64,000 bases of DNA, taken from contig NC_086383.1 of NCBI RefSeq assembly GCF_036588685.1, forward strand, positions 62,013,448-62,077,447, given 5' to 3'. Each line of letters begins with the position of its first letter. Position 1 is the first letter of the stretch. Below are positions 55,001 through 64,000 of the stretch, one piece after another. Under the pieces are notes generated by a model. It saw nothing but the letters and a program-made list of their open reading frames with translations, was not told the DNA's origin and did no database searches. The DNA is from Mytilus trossulus. Lineage: Eukaryota; Mollusca; Bivalvia; Mytilida; Mytilidae. The position numbers and the translations under genes were made by a program.

Positions 55001-56369
55001 TTACTTCGGAAGTCCTTAACAATCTAGCATTGTCTTAGGAAGTGATTAACGTGTCACTTTACTTTCCACTTAGAAAGACGCAATCTAAAGTCTCCACCGA
55101 AGATACTTTATTATAATTTCATATGAAATATTTAATTTTTTGTAGTTTTCTTCATTTTAAAATTTGTTTTGTTCGTTTTATTTCTTTGTGATATATCTTT
55201 TTATAATGTATAGTTTTTCCTGTTGTACTAATTTTTTATGATAAAGTTAATGCCTCGTGGTATTTCCCTTTGCAACCTTACATGTGTGTATGATATAGTT
55301 TGTAAGTAAGAGCACAAAACTCGTGTTCAGAAAACAGCAGATTATCGATTTCAGATTTCTTAAACCGATAAAGAAAAACATAACAAACAAAAAACTGAGG
55401 GAATCGTAAGAGAACGGGTGTGTCCAATGGGAAACGTCAGTCAGGAATAGCACACTGTCGGTAGATATTCTGATATATAAAGATCTTAGACCACCAGAGC
55501 ATGTCGCTACTGAGTTGATACACTGACCCATTGTATCGGTCATTTGATTCGATTACAACCTATCATTGTCTTAGGGAGTGCTTAAAGTGTAATTTCAATT
55601 TAGAACTTATAAAAACGCAATCGTTAGTCTTCACTGAAGATACTTTATTATAATTTCATATCATGAAATATTTCTTTTTTTGCATAGTGTTATTTGTTTG
55701 TAATATATCTTTTTATAATGCATGCGTTTTTCATGTTCTATTGATTTTTGATGATAGAGTAAATGTCTCATGATGTTTCCTTTTGTAACCTTCCTTTTGT
55801 GTATGATATAGTTCGTAAGTAAGAGCACATAACTCTTGTTTAGAAAACAGCAGATTATCGATATCAGATCTCTTAAATCGATAGAGAAAATAAAATTAAG
55901 GAAATTGAAAGAGACCGCGTGTGCACGCGTCAGTCAGAAGTAGGACACTGTTTGTACAGATTCTGATATATAATATCTTAGACCGCAAAAACATGTCGCT
56001 GCTGAGTTGATACACAGACACATTGTACCGAGATTGCGGCCATTAAACCTTTAACGACGATAAGGTGCCTGTAATAATAGGACAATGGGCATCATCTTTA
56101 AACTTGGATCTTTCAATGCCTCATTTAAAATGAGAATTAGTTTATTTAATTGACGTATATGATGTAACTGACTCTAGCATGATAAATTGTTTTACGTCTA
56201 CTATAATTTTAACTAACAAATTAAAAGTTGGCATAATGTTATCATGTGCTATATAAGTCTTAAATCAATGTTCTATTAGTGTTTCCTATTATCTATGTGT
56301 TGTTAGGTCCTATATTGTATTTTATATATATAGATAAACAGTCACATTCGTTTAAAAAGGCACGGATGC

Positions 56370-57100
56370 TTATGCAGAAAAATCCTAACCCCTAAACTCT
56401 CCATTTATTTGTTATGTGACAATGATAATGCCTTGCTGTTTTGTTTCTTGTTCTTTCTCTATCTTGTGTCATATTTTTTTAATTATTTATAACATCGATT
56501 TGATAATCATCAGATAGAGCGTGATGTGAGGAGGGTAAAGAATATCGTTAGTTGGAATTAACCCGTCGGCAAATTAAAATGGCTAATAATGCGTCTTTTC
56601 AGTCGAAGTTGTATATATGAATCAGTCATTATTACAACTTTTCCTTTTTGTTTTAACCTGTAGCATAAATCCTTTGCATCCTGCGGCCATAAATTTCTCA
56701 ATATTTGAAAAGGGAAATTATCAGTAAATGCCTCAACCAAGTAATGTCAGGAATATGGCAGTTGTTTGTCACATGTATTGTTTACTGACGGTGTTTTATT
56801 TAATAAGTTTGTATGGGCTTTCCCTTTTAGAATTTGTCTTGGGATTTGTAATTTGGTTTGGTTTTATATATTTATACACTTGAACATTTGGTATTTCAGA
56901 CATATTTTTAGCCTTTTAGATTATATGAAAAAAGCAAAGATACATTTGTAGCTGTGTTTTTTTAAGAAAATATTTCTTATTGGCAAGCACATCAATCTTT
57001 TTTATTTGTTTGCACGGTTTTGACGTATCATTTTAACGTTGCTATTTTGAAATACGGTGCCTTGTGTATGGAGACGGTAAAGTTCGTTGCATGTTATATA
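56370..57100 (+). repeat. Duplicated intergenic module M, copy 3
   Basis: Counterpart of 29500-30240 with GTGACAATGATAATGCCTT, CATCAGATAGAGCG, ATTGGCAAGCACATCAATC and GTGTATGGAGACGG. Its open frames (56558-56740, 56766-56951) are not conserved between copies. Confidence 0.6.
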
Positions 57101-57654
57101 TTCCTTATAACAATTATTTACGGGATCCGATGGCAGGCAAAATGGTAACATTATATGAGTAAATTCTGTTCACCAATCAAGAAAATAAATTCAACAAATT
57201 GAGCAAAATTTGAAACGTTCTTTATCATGTTCTATATCACGTAGCAACATCACTACTATTTTTCGGTTTCTTGAAGTTAACGTCCGGGGCTCGAAGTTAC
57301 TATTTCAAATGTTTTTAAAGCAATAACATCAACAAACTGAATGTCTTTCAATTTCCTTTCCCTGTCAGGAATATGACAGTTGTTATACATTCGTTTGATG
57401 TGTTTGGGCTTATAATTTTGTCATTACCTTAGGAACTTTCCGTTTAGAAATTTCCTCGAAGATTTGTTGCTATTTTACTCGTTATCACCACCTCCCTTTC
57501 CCTATATTTAAGGTTACTTAGCAATCGACTTCTCATGTGACGTAAATGGTAGTGGCGTTATGTTAAATCTACAGGAAATATTTATATTAATACACAGCGA
57601 TGTATTATGCATCACTTACATTAGCTTAGGGGAAGTTCAAAGTGAAATGTTCAT

Positions 57655-57840
57655 CTAGCTTAAAACCAGGTTTAATCGGCAATTTTTTACATTTGAAAAT
57701 GCTTTTACCAAGTTAGGAATATGAAGGATGTTTTTCATTCGTATGATGTGTTTGAGATTTTGATTTTGCCATTTGGTAAGGGACTTTCCGTTTTAATTTT
57801 TCGACTGAGTTCGGTATTTTTGTTATCTTACTTAAATCAA
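57655..57840 (+). repeat. Interspersed repeat (family R5)
   Basis: TAAAACCAGGTTTAATCGGC, TACATTTGAAAATGC and GAGTTCGGTATTTTTGTTA, as in the pair at 35085-35520. Confidence 0.65.
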
Positions 57841-57874
57841 GATACCTAATGTAAAGAAACTGAAGTTTCTGTAA

Positions 57875-57978
57875 TAGTTATACACCCAGGGAAAGGTATG
57901 TCTGGATTAGAAACCCCGTCGGCCGGAGGCCGTAGGGGTTTCTTATCCAGACATGCCGCATCCCGAGGTGTATAACTA
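57875..57978. mobile_element. Hairpin element with 50-bp arms (GGGGTTTCT)
   Basis: TAGTTATACACCC...ATGTCTGGATTAGAAACCCC pairs with GGGGTTTCTTATCCAGACAT...GGTGTATAACTA; a GTCGGCCGGAGGCCGTA tip closes it. It is markedly GC-richer than its surroundings. Open frame 57878-58141 is a by-product. Confidence 0.78.
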
Positions 57979-58983
57979 ACTTACACCCTATTCTAAACTC
58001 TATATTGTTAACATTGATTATCAAATGAAAAAAAAAACCAATAGCATATATTTTATTGACAATATCAAACCATGATTTATAAGATTTTTTGGTTATTACA
58101 TGAAAACCCACTAGTAACCTTTTTTGGTTATCTTCGTTCACACTTTGGCAAGTGAGTATGTTTTACCAATGTCAAGGTTGTTTTGCATATTCCAAATAAA
58201 TCCTTGGATTGATATGGATCAGCAGGTCAAGGTTGACCGTATCGTGTATTCATATTAAAAACAAAAAATACGTCATGCTCCTTGTATGCAGTTGTCAATA
58301 TGGAAGGGTATGAGACGGACGACATTTCTTAGCAAGCGTTGGATTTGGTAGATGAGACTTATTTAAAAGATAAAGGCAATATCATAACCCAAAGTACTTA
58401 CCTGTATCAGTTTACTAAGGTAATCATAACTATATTTTCTATCTTTAATACGGTTTTATGGGGAAAAAGCCCCCCTCTTCTCGAGAATGAATAAACATTC
58501 ATATTCGGACCTACAAAGGGATAAGTGTGTCTGCAAAAGAAACCCGACTTCCAGGCACGCTCAGCATACAAAGATACAGATTTAGAATTTCGTAACTCTC
58601 TCTTTTGCGGAAGAGGGGCTGATCCAGCTTGGGTTCCTAACTCAAAAGAAAGGGGCGGGGGTTCAAATAAGTCAAATACATTGATCTTTTAAATCTGGTC
58701 CAACTCGCGGAACCTCTACCCCGGATCGGCCACTGGATAACGGGGGGGGGGGTCGAGAGTTAGAATCCCCCTTTTTATAATAGAAACATATGACTGGGAT
58801 AAAAAAAAATATTACTTTCAGCAAAGGAGTAATTGAAGGATTTTTTTAATTTATAATAAATGCTTAATTTTTTTTCTCTATTGGAATTTCCTTAAATGTT
58901 TCTTTTTTTTTATATCTTGAAACAATTTGTAGTGAACACTAAGTAATTTCTTGTGTTCCTGCTATTTAAAGAATAATCTATTT

Positions 58984-59095
58984 CTATTGTTACGAATAAC
59001 AATGGACTTTGTTTGCGGGATGTAGAAGCAGGGGTTTCCAGAAACCCCGCTTGTCACAGCCTGTGGTCAAAATCCATTGTTATTCGTAACAATAG
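58984..59095. mobile_element. Hairpin element with 23-bp perfect ends and inner GGGGTTTC stem
   Basis: Ends 58984-59006 and 59073-59095 (CTATTGTTACGAATAACAAT...) are exact inverted repeats and each is itself nearly palindromic. An inner stem GCAGGGGTTTCC/AGAAACCCCGC lies at about 59030-59050. It shares the GGGGTTTC stem with the hairpin at 57875-57978. Confidence 0.75.
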
Positions 59096-59099
59096 ATCT

Positions 59100-60490
59100 A
59101 TTCAATTTACACGTGTTTCAAAAATAGAAACTATGAACTATAACAATAGAGCTGGGGTTTAATTTTGATTACCTTTAAACTGTTCATGCTTTTCGTACGA
59201 GTATATTGATTAAATCGGAGCGTGCGTGAATGTGTACAGTAAATTAAATGACCTGCAAACTGGACACTGGACCCGTCCATATTACGTTTTATCAATGAAA
59301 CTAAAGGTATGAAAGATAACAATTGCCACTTTTTATATTTTCACATAGTTTTCCACATTCACATTAGATTAATTATTTTTGATAGCCTATTGCGGAGAAA
59401 AAGGGGAAAGTTTACTGTATTTACGTTCTATTCCATTAAAAACACCATTTTTCAAAGATAAATGCAGAAAAACATTTTACGCACGGCTACGCCAGGTAAA
59501 ATTGTTGTTTATCCTAACAAAAACATACAATTTTCAGTTTCATTCGAATATTACAATAATGATAAATCCCAAATTTATGTAATCATTAGATAAAATCCTT
59601 ATATGTACGATCTGCCTTTTTTTGGACATCAAAAGACAATACGATCGTTTTAAGGTCAATTTCGTCTACCTCACACAATCTTGTTAGGCACTTATAATTG
59701 AATCGATTGTGGGCGCCAGGTTGTATATCAAGGAAAACGAACGGATGTGCTATGTGCTTGATAATGTAAAACTCTACATAATACATAAGTATCTTCGCAA
59801 TTTTTGGTGTTTTGTTTGTTTTTGTTTGTCCGGTTTTAATCAGTTTTTTTTCATCTATTATTTTTCACTGTTTTATAATCATATTTGTGGGATATAACAT
59901 TTTGTCAGCTGCTTTAAGAATATTTTTTTCTAAAAAAAAACAAAAAAAACACGTCTTTACAAGCTGCCAGGTAAGAAATAACTGTTTCAGTAAAGTGATA
60001 CAACTACATGCATACTAGGTATTATGTTACTTATAAGAGGTTGGTTTTATAATTTCTTTTGCTTTAAGCTATGACTGTTCTTTCTCTGCTTCTTTGATCC
60101 TAATATATGTAATATACGATGTAAAATATGCTGAAACACATCGATCAGACAGTAATTAACTATTACCGAGTTCAGTTTTTTTAACTGAACATTTTTAAGT
60201 AAATTTTTCTCTAGTCAGTGTTTGTGCATGTAATGTTATGTTTATTACTTGAACCCATCATATATCACAATTTGCCTTGTTTACCGAAAGACTTTAGGTC
60301 ATTACCCAGGGGATCACCAATAATACAAAAATGTAAGGAAAATACTTGTTATACGGATACATGATGTACTATTTAGTGATTTATAATATACATAACTTGA
60401 TTAACAAGGATTTCAAGAAGATAAAGAGCATGTACCATTAACATCATAAGACGAACATACTAAGAAATGTTACTGAAGGGTAAACTGGTT
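59100..60490. other. Region where CTL-D exons 3-5 would be expected
   Basis: I searched by eye on the minus strand for WIGL, EGEWRW, NEWLHS and ICE coding patterns and found none here or down to 43 kb. The open frames at 59131-59322, 59586-59786 and 59709-60018 carry no CTLD signature. Confidence 0.5.
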
Positions 60491-60496
60491 ACCTAC

Positions 60497-60570
60497 CTCT
60501 GCAGTAAACCAGTCGTGCTTTTCGTGAGCATAATAATAACAATGTCTATCATGTTTCAACCACTTCTTTT
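60497..60570 (-). CDS. CTL-D exon 2: first CTLD strand
   Basis: 74 bp as in CTL-A and CTL-C; keeps HCYYY and WF.AE. Its donor GTAGGT (60491-60496) is usable, so splicing to something downstream is possible. Confidence 0.78.
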
Positions 60571-60699
60571 CTGAAATAAAAACCTGAATAATACAATTCT
60601 TTAAATATCACTTTGTGGATTATTGCGCGAAGTAGTAATGAGACAGCAACTTAACGACATCAAACATATCCAAAGGTCATCACATGGTCTCATCAACAG

Positions 60700-60930
60700 A
60701 CGATACACTGGAAAATTTCACTAATTTCAATTTTACGTGAATATAAATTCATGTGAATCTCTTGTGAAATTCATGTAGATTTTACCTCAAACGAGCATTT
60801 ACGTGAGACTCGCATGAAGAAACAGACTTGACATGATTTTGATGTGAATCGAATATGAAACTCGCGTGAATATTTCGTGAAATTCAAACGATTTTTTCAC
60901 GGGAATTTTTTGATCGCGAATAATATATAA
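60700..60930. repeat. Field of TGTGAA/TTCACG words
   Basis: At least ten variants of (A/C)(T/G)TGAA(T/A) occur in 230 bp, many as CGTGAA or ATGTGAAT. This looks like a decayed tandem repeat in CTL-D intron 1. Confidence 0.4.
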
Positions 60931-61081
60931 TTTTCTTTATTTGTTTAAAAACATGTCATTTTCGTTTTGTAAGGTATGGGTTTTAACCACGCTTGTTTGG
61001 TGTGCATTCGACGTTAGATTCATGTGAAATTAACTTTAGCAAAAATTGTCTGTAATGACATTATGGGTCAACCTATAAAAA

Positions 61082-61255
61082 GATATTATATATAGGGAAT
61101 ATGCTTATAAGGTATCGTTTTAGGTTTATATCAACTAATTGAACACCAAGACTTTCTGTCATAAGCAGGATATTATATATAGGGCATATGCTAATAAGGT
61201 ATCGTTTTAGGTTTATATCAACTAATTAAACACCAAGACTTTCTGTCATAAGCAG
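61082..61255 (+). repeat. 87-bp tandem duplication in CTL-D intron 1
   Basis: Two adjacent units (61082-61168, 61169-61255) starting GATATTATATATAGGG and ending TCTGTCATAAGCAGG, differing at a few bases. Confidence 0.88.
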
Positions 61256-61349
61256 GATAATGAGACATATAAGTTATGAATTACTTTTCGTGGTCTTTAA
61301 CATAGTATAACTATCATATGTAACCCTTACGATTCAATCGAAGACTCAC

Positions 61350-61626
61350 TTCTAAAATCTTCTTCCAACACTTTAAGGTCTCCATCAAGCCGCTTTACTT
61401 TGCTACCAACATTACTTTTTAACGTTCCTAAATGACTCTTTAAGGTATTGAGGGTTTTCTGGATGTCGCTCTCCAGTGTATTAACTGTACTTCCCAGATA
61501 TGTTTCCAGAGCGCTCAGAGCTTTTCTTGAGTCGTCGAAGTCTTTTTCTGATTCATTAGTCAAACATGGTAAGCTCATTGCATATTTGCATATGCAAATG
61601 AGAAGAACAGATGTTATCAATAGCAT
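61350..61626 (-). CDS. CTL-D exon 1: signal peptide and stalk
   Basis: Signal peptide followed directly by LPC (the short I-R-I-Q-N-type linker of the paralogues is missing). The frame is open and ends in phase 1 at GTGAGT (61344-61349). Confidence 0.8.
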
Positions 61627-61879
61627 GACTGGCTTATACTTTAAACAAATAGAAACAATACATGTAATATATTACAATGAACGCAACATGCAGAAATATA
61701 AATAAAGAATTGACTTAAAGTACTTCTTTCTCAAATTAATCTCTAAGTAATAAATTTAATTGCCATATTTGTTAAGTCTTTTGAATAATTTATTCTCCGT
61801 CAGAATTTTTTTTTTTTTGCAATGTTTTATACAAAATTTCTACTTATAGAGAACATAATGAAATGTCTAAAAAGAAAAC

Positions 61880-62085
61880 ACTGTTTCAAAGGGAAGGAAA
61901 ATATACCAGATGGATATTCAAGATAATAAGTTGTAAACAAACTGACTTGCCATGGCAAATAACGAAAAAAAAAAATACCAAAAGATAAATACAATACAAA
62001 AAACAGAAAACTTACGTGAACACTGAGCAGCACAACCCCACCAAAACTGAGGTTTATTTCAGGTGCTCCGGAAGGGTGAGACATT
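61880..62085 (-). mobile_element. Retroelement 3' tail scrap
   Basis: AAACAAACTGACTTGCCATGG, AACCCCACCAAAACTGAGG and CAGGTGCTCCGGAAGGGT match the tail of the RT element at 20340-20600 in the same orientation. No polymerase sequence is attached. It lies upstream of CTL-D exon 1. Confidence 0.6.
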
Positions 62086-62659
62086 TAAAATGTATATATA
62101 CCAATCTTGTTTAGTATGGAAATTAATATGAATTGTCATCTTCAAAGTTTGGACAGTTGTGTAACAATACATACAGGAACACACTGTTAAATTCGGTTGT
62201 AAAAGGCTTTACTCACGAGATCAGTATACTGGTATTAGGAGTACTAGCAATTATAAAAAGCTAGTTCAAAACTCAATTTCAACTTATAAACAAACCTTGG
62301 TCTTTCAAACTAAATGTGTTTAAAATCAGTGGTAATCCAACAGTGATCATATCCAACGGATTTATTTACAGAATTCAGAAGTAAGTATAAGGTCTATAAA
62401 CACATTATGTAATTTCTTTTTAACTAGCTCGCTCAGCAACTGCGAGTATTTAAAAAAAAAGTCAATATCAAATGTACAACCATTGAATATTCAGAGTTGG
62501 TGGTATAACTATCGGCTGTTGAAATCACACTTATTTTAAGATGGTTCACTAGAATGTGTGTATTCATATCTTAGCATTTTATAATTAAACGCTCAAAACG
62601 AATGAAAAAAAAGTAAGAAAAGTTTCAATATCTGTCAAGTGGATATTGGAGTGAGGTTC

Positions 62660-62870
62660 AAGCAAGCTTTTTTAGATAGATTAGACCGTTGGTTTTCCCC
62701 TTTGGAATAGTTTTACACTAATCATTTTGGGACTCTTTATAGCTTGTTGTTCGGTGTGAGCCAAGGCTCCGTGTTGTAGGCCGTAAATTGACCTATAATG
62801 ATTTACTTTTATAAATTGTTATTTGGATGGAGAGTTGTCTCATTGGCACTCACACCACATCTTCCTATAT
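62660..62870 (+). repeat. Interspersed repeat (family R2, diverged)
   Basis: TAGACCGTTGGTTTTCCC, TGTTGTAGGCCGTAAATTGAC and GAGAGTTGTCTCATTGGCA with a CACACCACATCTTCC end. Confidence 0.6.
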
Positions 62871-63449
62871 CTATTAAAACTTTCTTATATACTGGAATTT
62901 TGGACTACTTCAGATACAACTACCTATTAAGATTTTTGATGATCCACACAAGTGTCTAACGACATGTTCAAAGCCCCCCTCCCCTTCTCCATCCCATGAT
63001 GATAAAACAAATAGTATATAAGAGGGATAGAGTCTTTACCATTGAATGAAAAATCATATCTTAAACAAAGTGTATTGCTTGCTAACTATAATTCTAAACT
63101 ACAGCGGCTCTAATACAAAACTAAAGTTTTTAAATTTTAAGTGTCAAACGAGTACCAAAGAACAGGATAAATAAAAACTAACTATTGTTATGTCTTTTAG
63201 AATGATTTTTTTTTTATTGTTTTCATATATATTTTTTTTAATGGGAGGGGCATTCATTTTTGTTTTCACAATTTTTTTTAAATCATTTGTTTGTTCTGTA
63301 TTCTTTATATTTTAGCACCCATTATTCTTTATTTTATATTTTGTTTTGTCCTATTTTCTCGATTCATTATTCTCTATACTGTAAGCCCCATACTGACCTT
63401 CATCTATAAGTCTTCACTTAATTTATGTTATTATCTATTTTTACTTACA

Positions 63450-63720
63450 TTAAAAAATTGAGAGTGGAAATAGGGAATGTGTCAAAGAGACAACAACACG
63501 ACCAGAGAGCAGAAAACAGTCCAATACCACCAACGGGTCTTCAACAAAGCGAGAAAATACCGAAACCAGCTGACCCTTAACACTTATTTGTAGTAGTTCA
63601 ATGAACATGGACATCACAGTATACTAAGACAAATATACATAAACTAAAATTAAAAAAATTAAACCCAACAATATACAATACTAACAAAGGAAAGAGACAC
63701 ACTCCTGACTTGGGACAAAC
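63450..63720 (+). repeat. Interspersed repeat (family R1), long copy
   Basis: GAGAGTGGAAATAGGGAATG, CAACGGGTCTTCAA, then ACACACTCCTGACTTGGGAC at the end, the same order as in the copy at 16341-16620. Confidence 0.7.
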
Positions 63721-64000
63721 TCAAAAAAGTATAAACATGTTTTGAGATATCTCAACACCTTTAGCCAATGTAGAATAAACAAACACAAAGCTAAACGCGT
63801 AGTAAAACTCAGTTTTAAGGACGCCGATGTCAGAGTATGTAAAAGAAGAAACTATGCAAAATGACAATGATATATAAATTGACAAGGGGTAGTATCTTGT
63901 AAGTAATATGAAATTTATTTCCTTATCAAAATTTCGTCCGTTTGAAAAAAAGAGGTTACCGTAGCGCCTGAAAATAAACCAACCATGGATACCCGGCAAC

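Larger units (their letters stand above)
49690..56310 (-). repeat. Degenerate higher-order array of CTL promoter-region units
   Basis: About five diverged units of roughly 1.0-1.4 kb each repeat, in plus order: A (GGGTCAAACCGAGA; 49702, 50733, 53502, 54488), C (GTGTCTGTCTATYAGG; 50870, 52420, 54688), promoter core (TTCACTGACGTTAGG; 50110, 51320, 52640, 53620, 54890), E (GAAGTCCTTAACAATCTA; 51400, 52740, 53710, 54975, 55560), F (TTTGTTTGTGATATATC) and G (ATAAAGATCTTAGAC; 53160, 54140, 55470, 55970). The single-unit versions lie upstream of CTL-B and CTL-C, so this is an expanded promoter neighbourhood without coding exons. Confidence 0.75.
60497..61626 (-). pseudogene. CTL-D: truncated (or very long-intron) C-type lectin gene, exons 1-2 only
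   Basis: Exon 1 (61626-61350, 277 bp) encodes MLLITSVLLICICKYAMS, LPCLTNESEKDFDDSRKAL and a stalk ending DFR at a GTGAGT donor, phase 1. Exon 2 (60570-60497, 74 bp) encodes KKWLKHDRHCYYYAHEK to WFTAE with a TTTCAG acceptor and GTAGGT donor. Both are intact and the phases fit, but no exon 3 (RLC...NEWLHS), exon 4 (WIGL...ICE) or exon 5 is visible in the next 17 kb. It is more diverged from A-C than they are from each other. Either the 3' half has been lost, leaving a stalk-only relic, or the exons are too diverged for me to see. N-E-S is a possible glycosylation site. Confidence 0.72.

Noticed and set aside
57878..58141. 87-aa minus-strand frame
   Set aside because: It covers one side of the hairpin at 57875-57978 and AT-rich flank; no domain, signal peptide or splice signal supports it.
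59586..59786. Minus-strand frame containing TRLCEVDEIDLK as a possible CTL-D exon 3
   Set aside because: The RLC match to the lectin exon 3 start is only three residues, there is no acceptor before it, and GGYLVKIEN, NEWL and the phase are absent.

Overview
The window reads as nuclear DNA of a bivalve mollusc, most likely a mussel (Mytilus-like). It is AT-rich, its genes are split by spliceosomal introns, and it is crowded with short interspersed elements, foldback elements and retroelement scraps of types I associate with mussel genomes. No bacterial gene organisation, rRNA, true tRNA gene or CRISPR array is visible. The species is inferred from repeat style and gene family, not proven.

The genic content is a head-to-tail cluster of secreted C-type lectin genes, all on the minus strand. 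Three are complete at exon level: CTL-A (3586-8143, 224 aa), CTL-B (17734-22478, 221 aa) and CTL-C (33834-42409, 237 aa). A fourth, CTL-D (60497-61626), shows only its first two coding exons. Every complete copy has the same five-exon plan with the same intron phases. Exon 1 holds the signal peptide, one cysteine and a coiled-coil stalk. Exons 2-4 encode the C-type lectin-like domain (CTLD). A tiny exon 5 supplies 1-2 residues, the stop and a 3'UTR with a conserved polyA signal. The products should be secreted, oligomeric, lectin-like proteins. They lack the EPN/QPD sugar-selectivity motif and share an S-G-S/T-G-S-R/K-G-H-like loop instead. This is a family expanding by tandem duplication, plausibly for immune or particle recognition.

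Upstream of CTL-B and CTL-C is a matching promoter module: TATA box, a conserved TGACGT core, and an untranslated first exon with a clean donor. The module and its flanks recur many times without a coding gene, above all in a degenerate higher-order array at 49.7-56.3 kb. There, at 50.05-50.16 kb, an orphan promoter/first exon keeps both TATA and donor. This amplified promoter array is the most unusual large-scale feature.

The rest is mobile-element material: a 3.85-kb terminal-inverted-repeat transposon with an exact 6-bp target duplication (13667-17520); a 1.26-kb TIR element inside CTL-C intron 1 (40739-42002); several foldback elements; tRNA-derived SINEs; Penelope-like retroelement fragments; and two inverted 21-bp minisatellite arrays facing each other (44.7-45.8 kb). 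Intron length differences between the lectin paralogues are partly explained by these insertions. Large parts of 9.4-12.2, 27.6-29.4 and 48.7-49.7 kb show nothing I can name.
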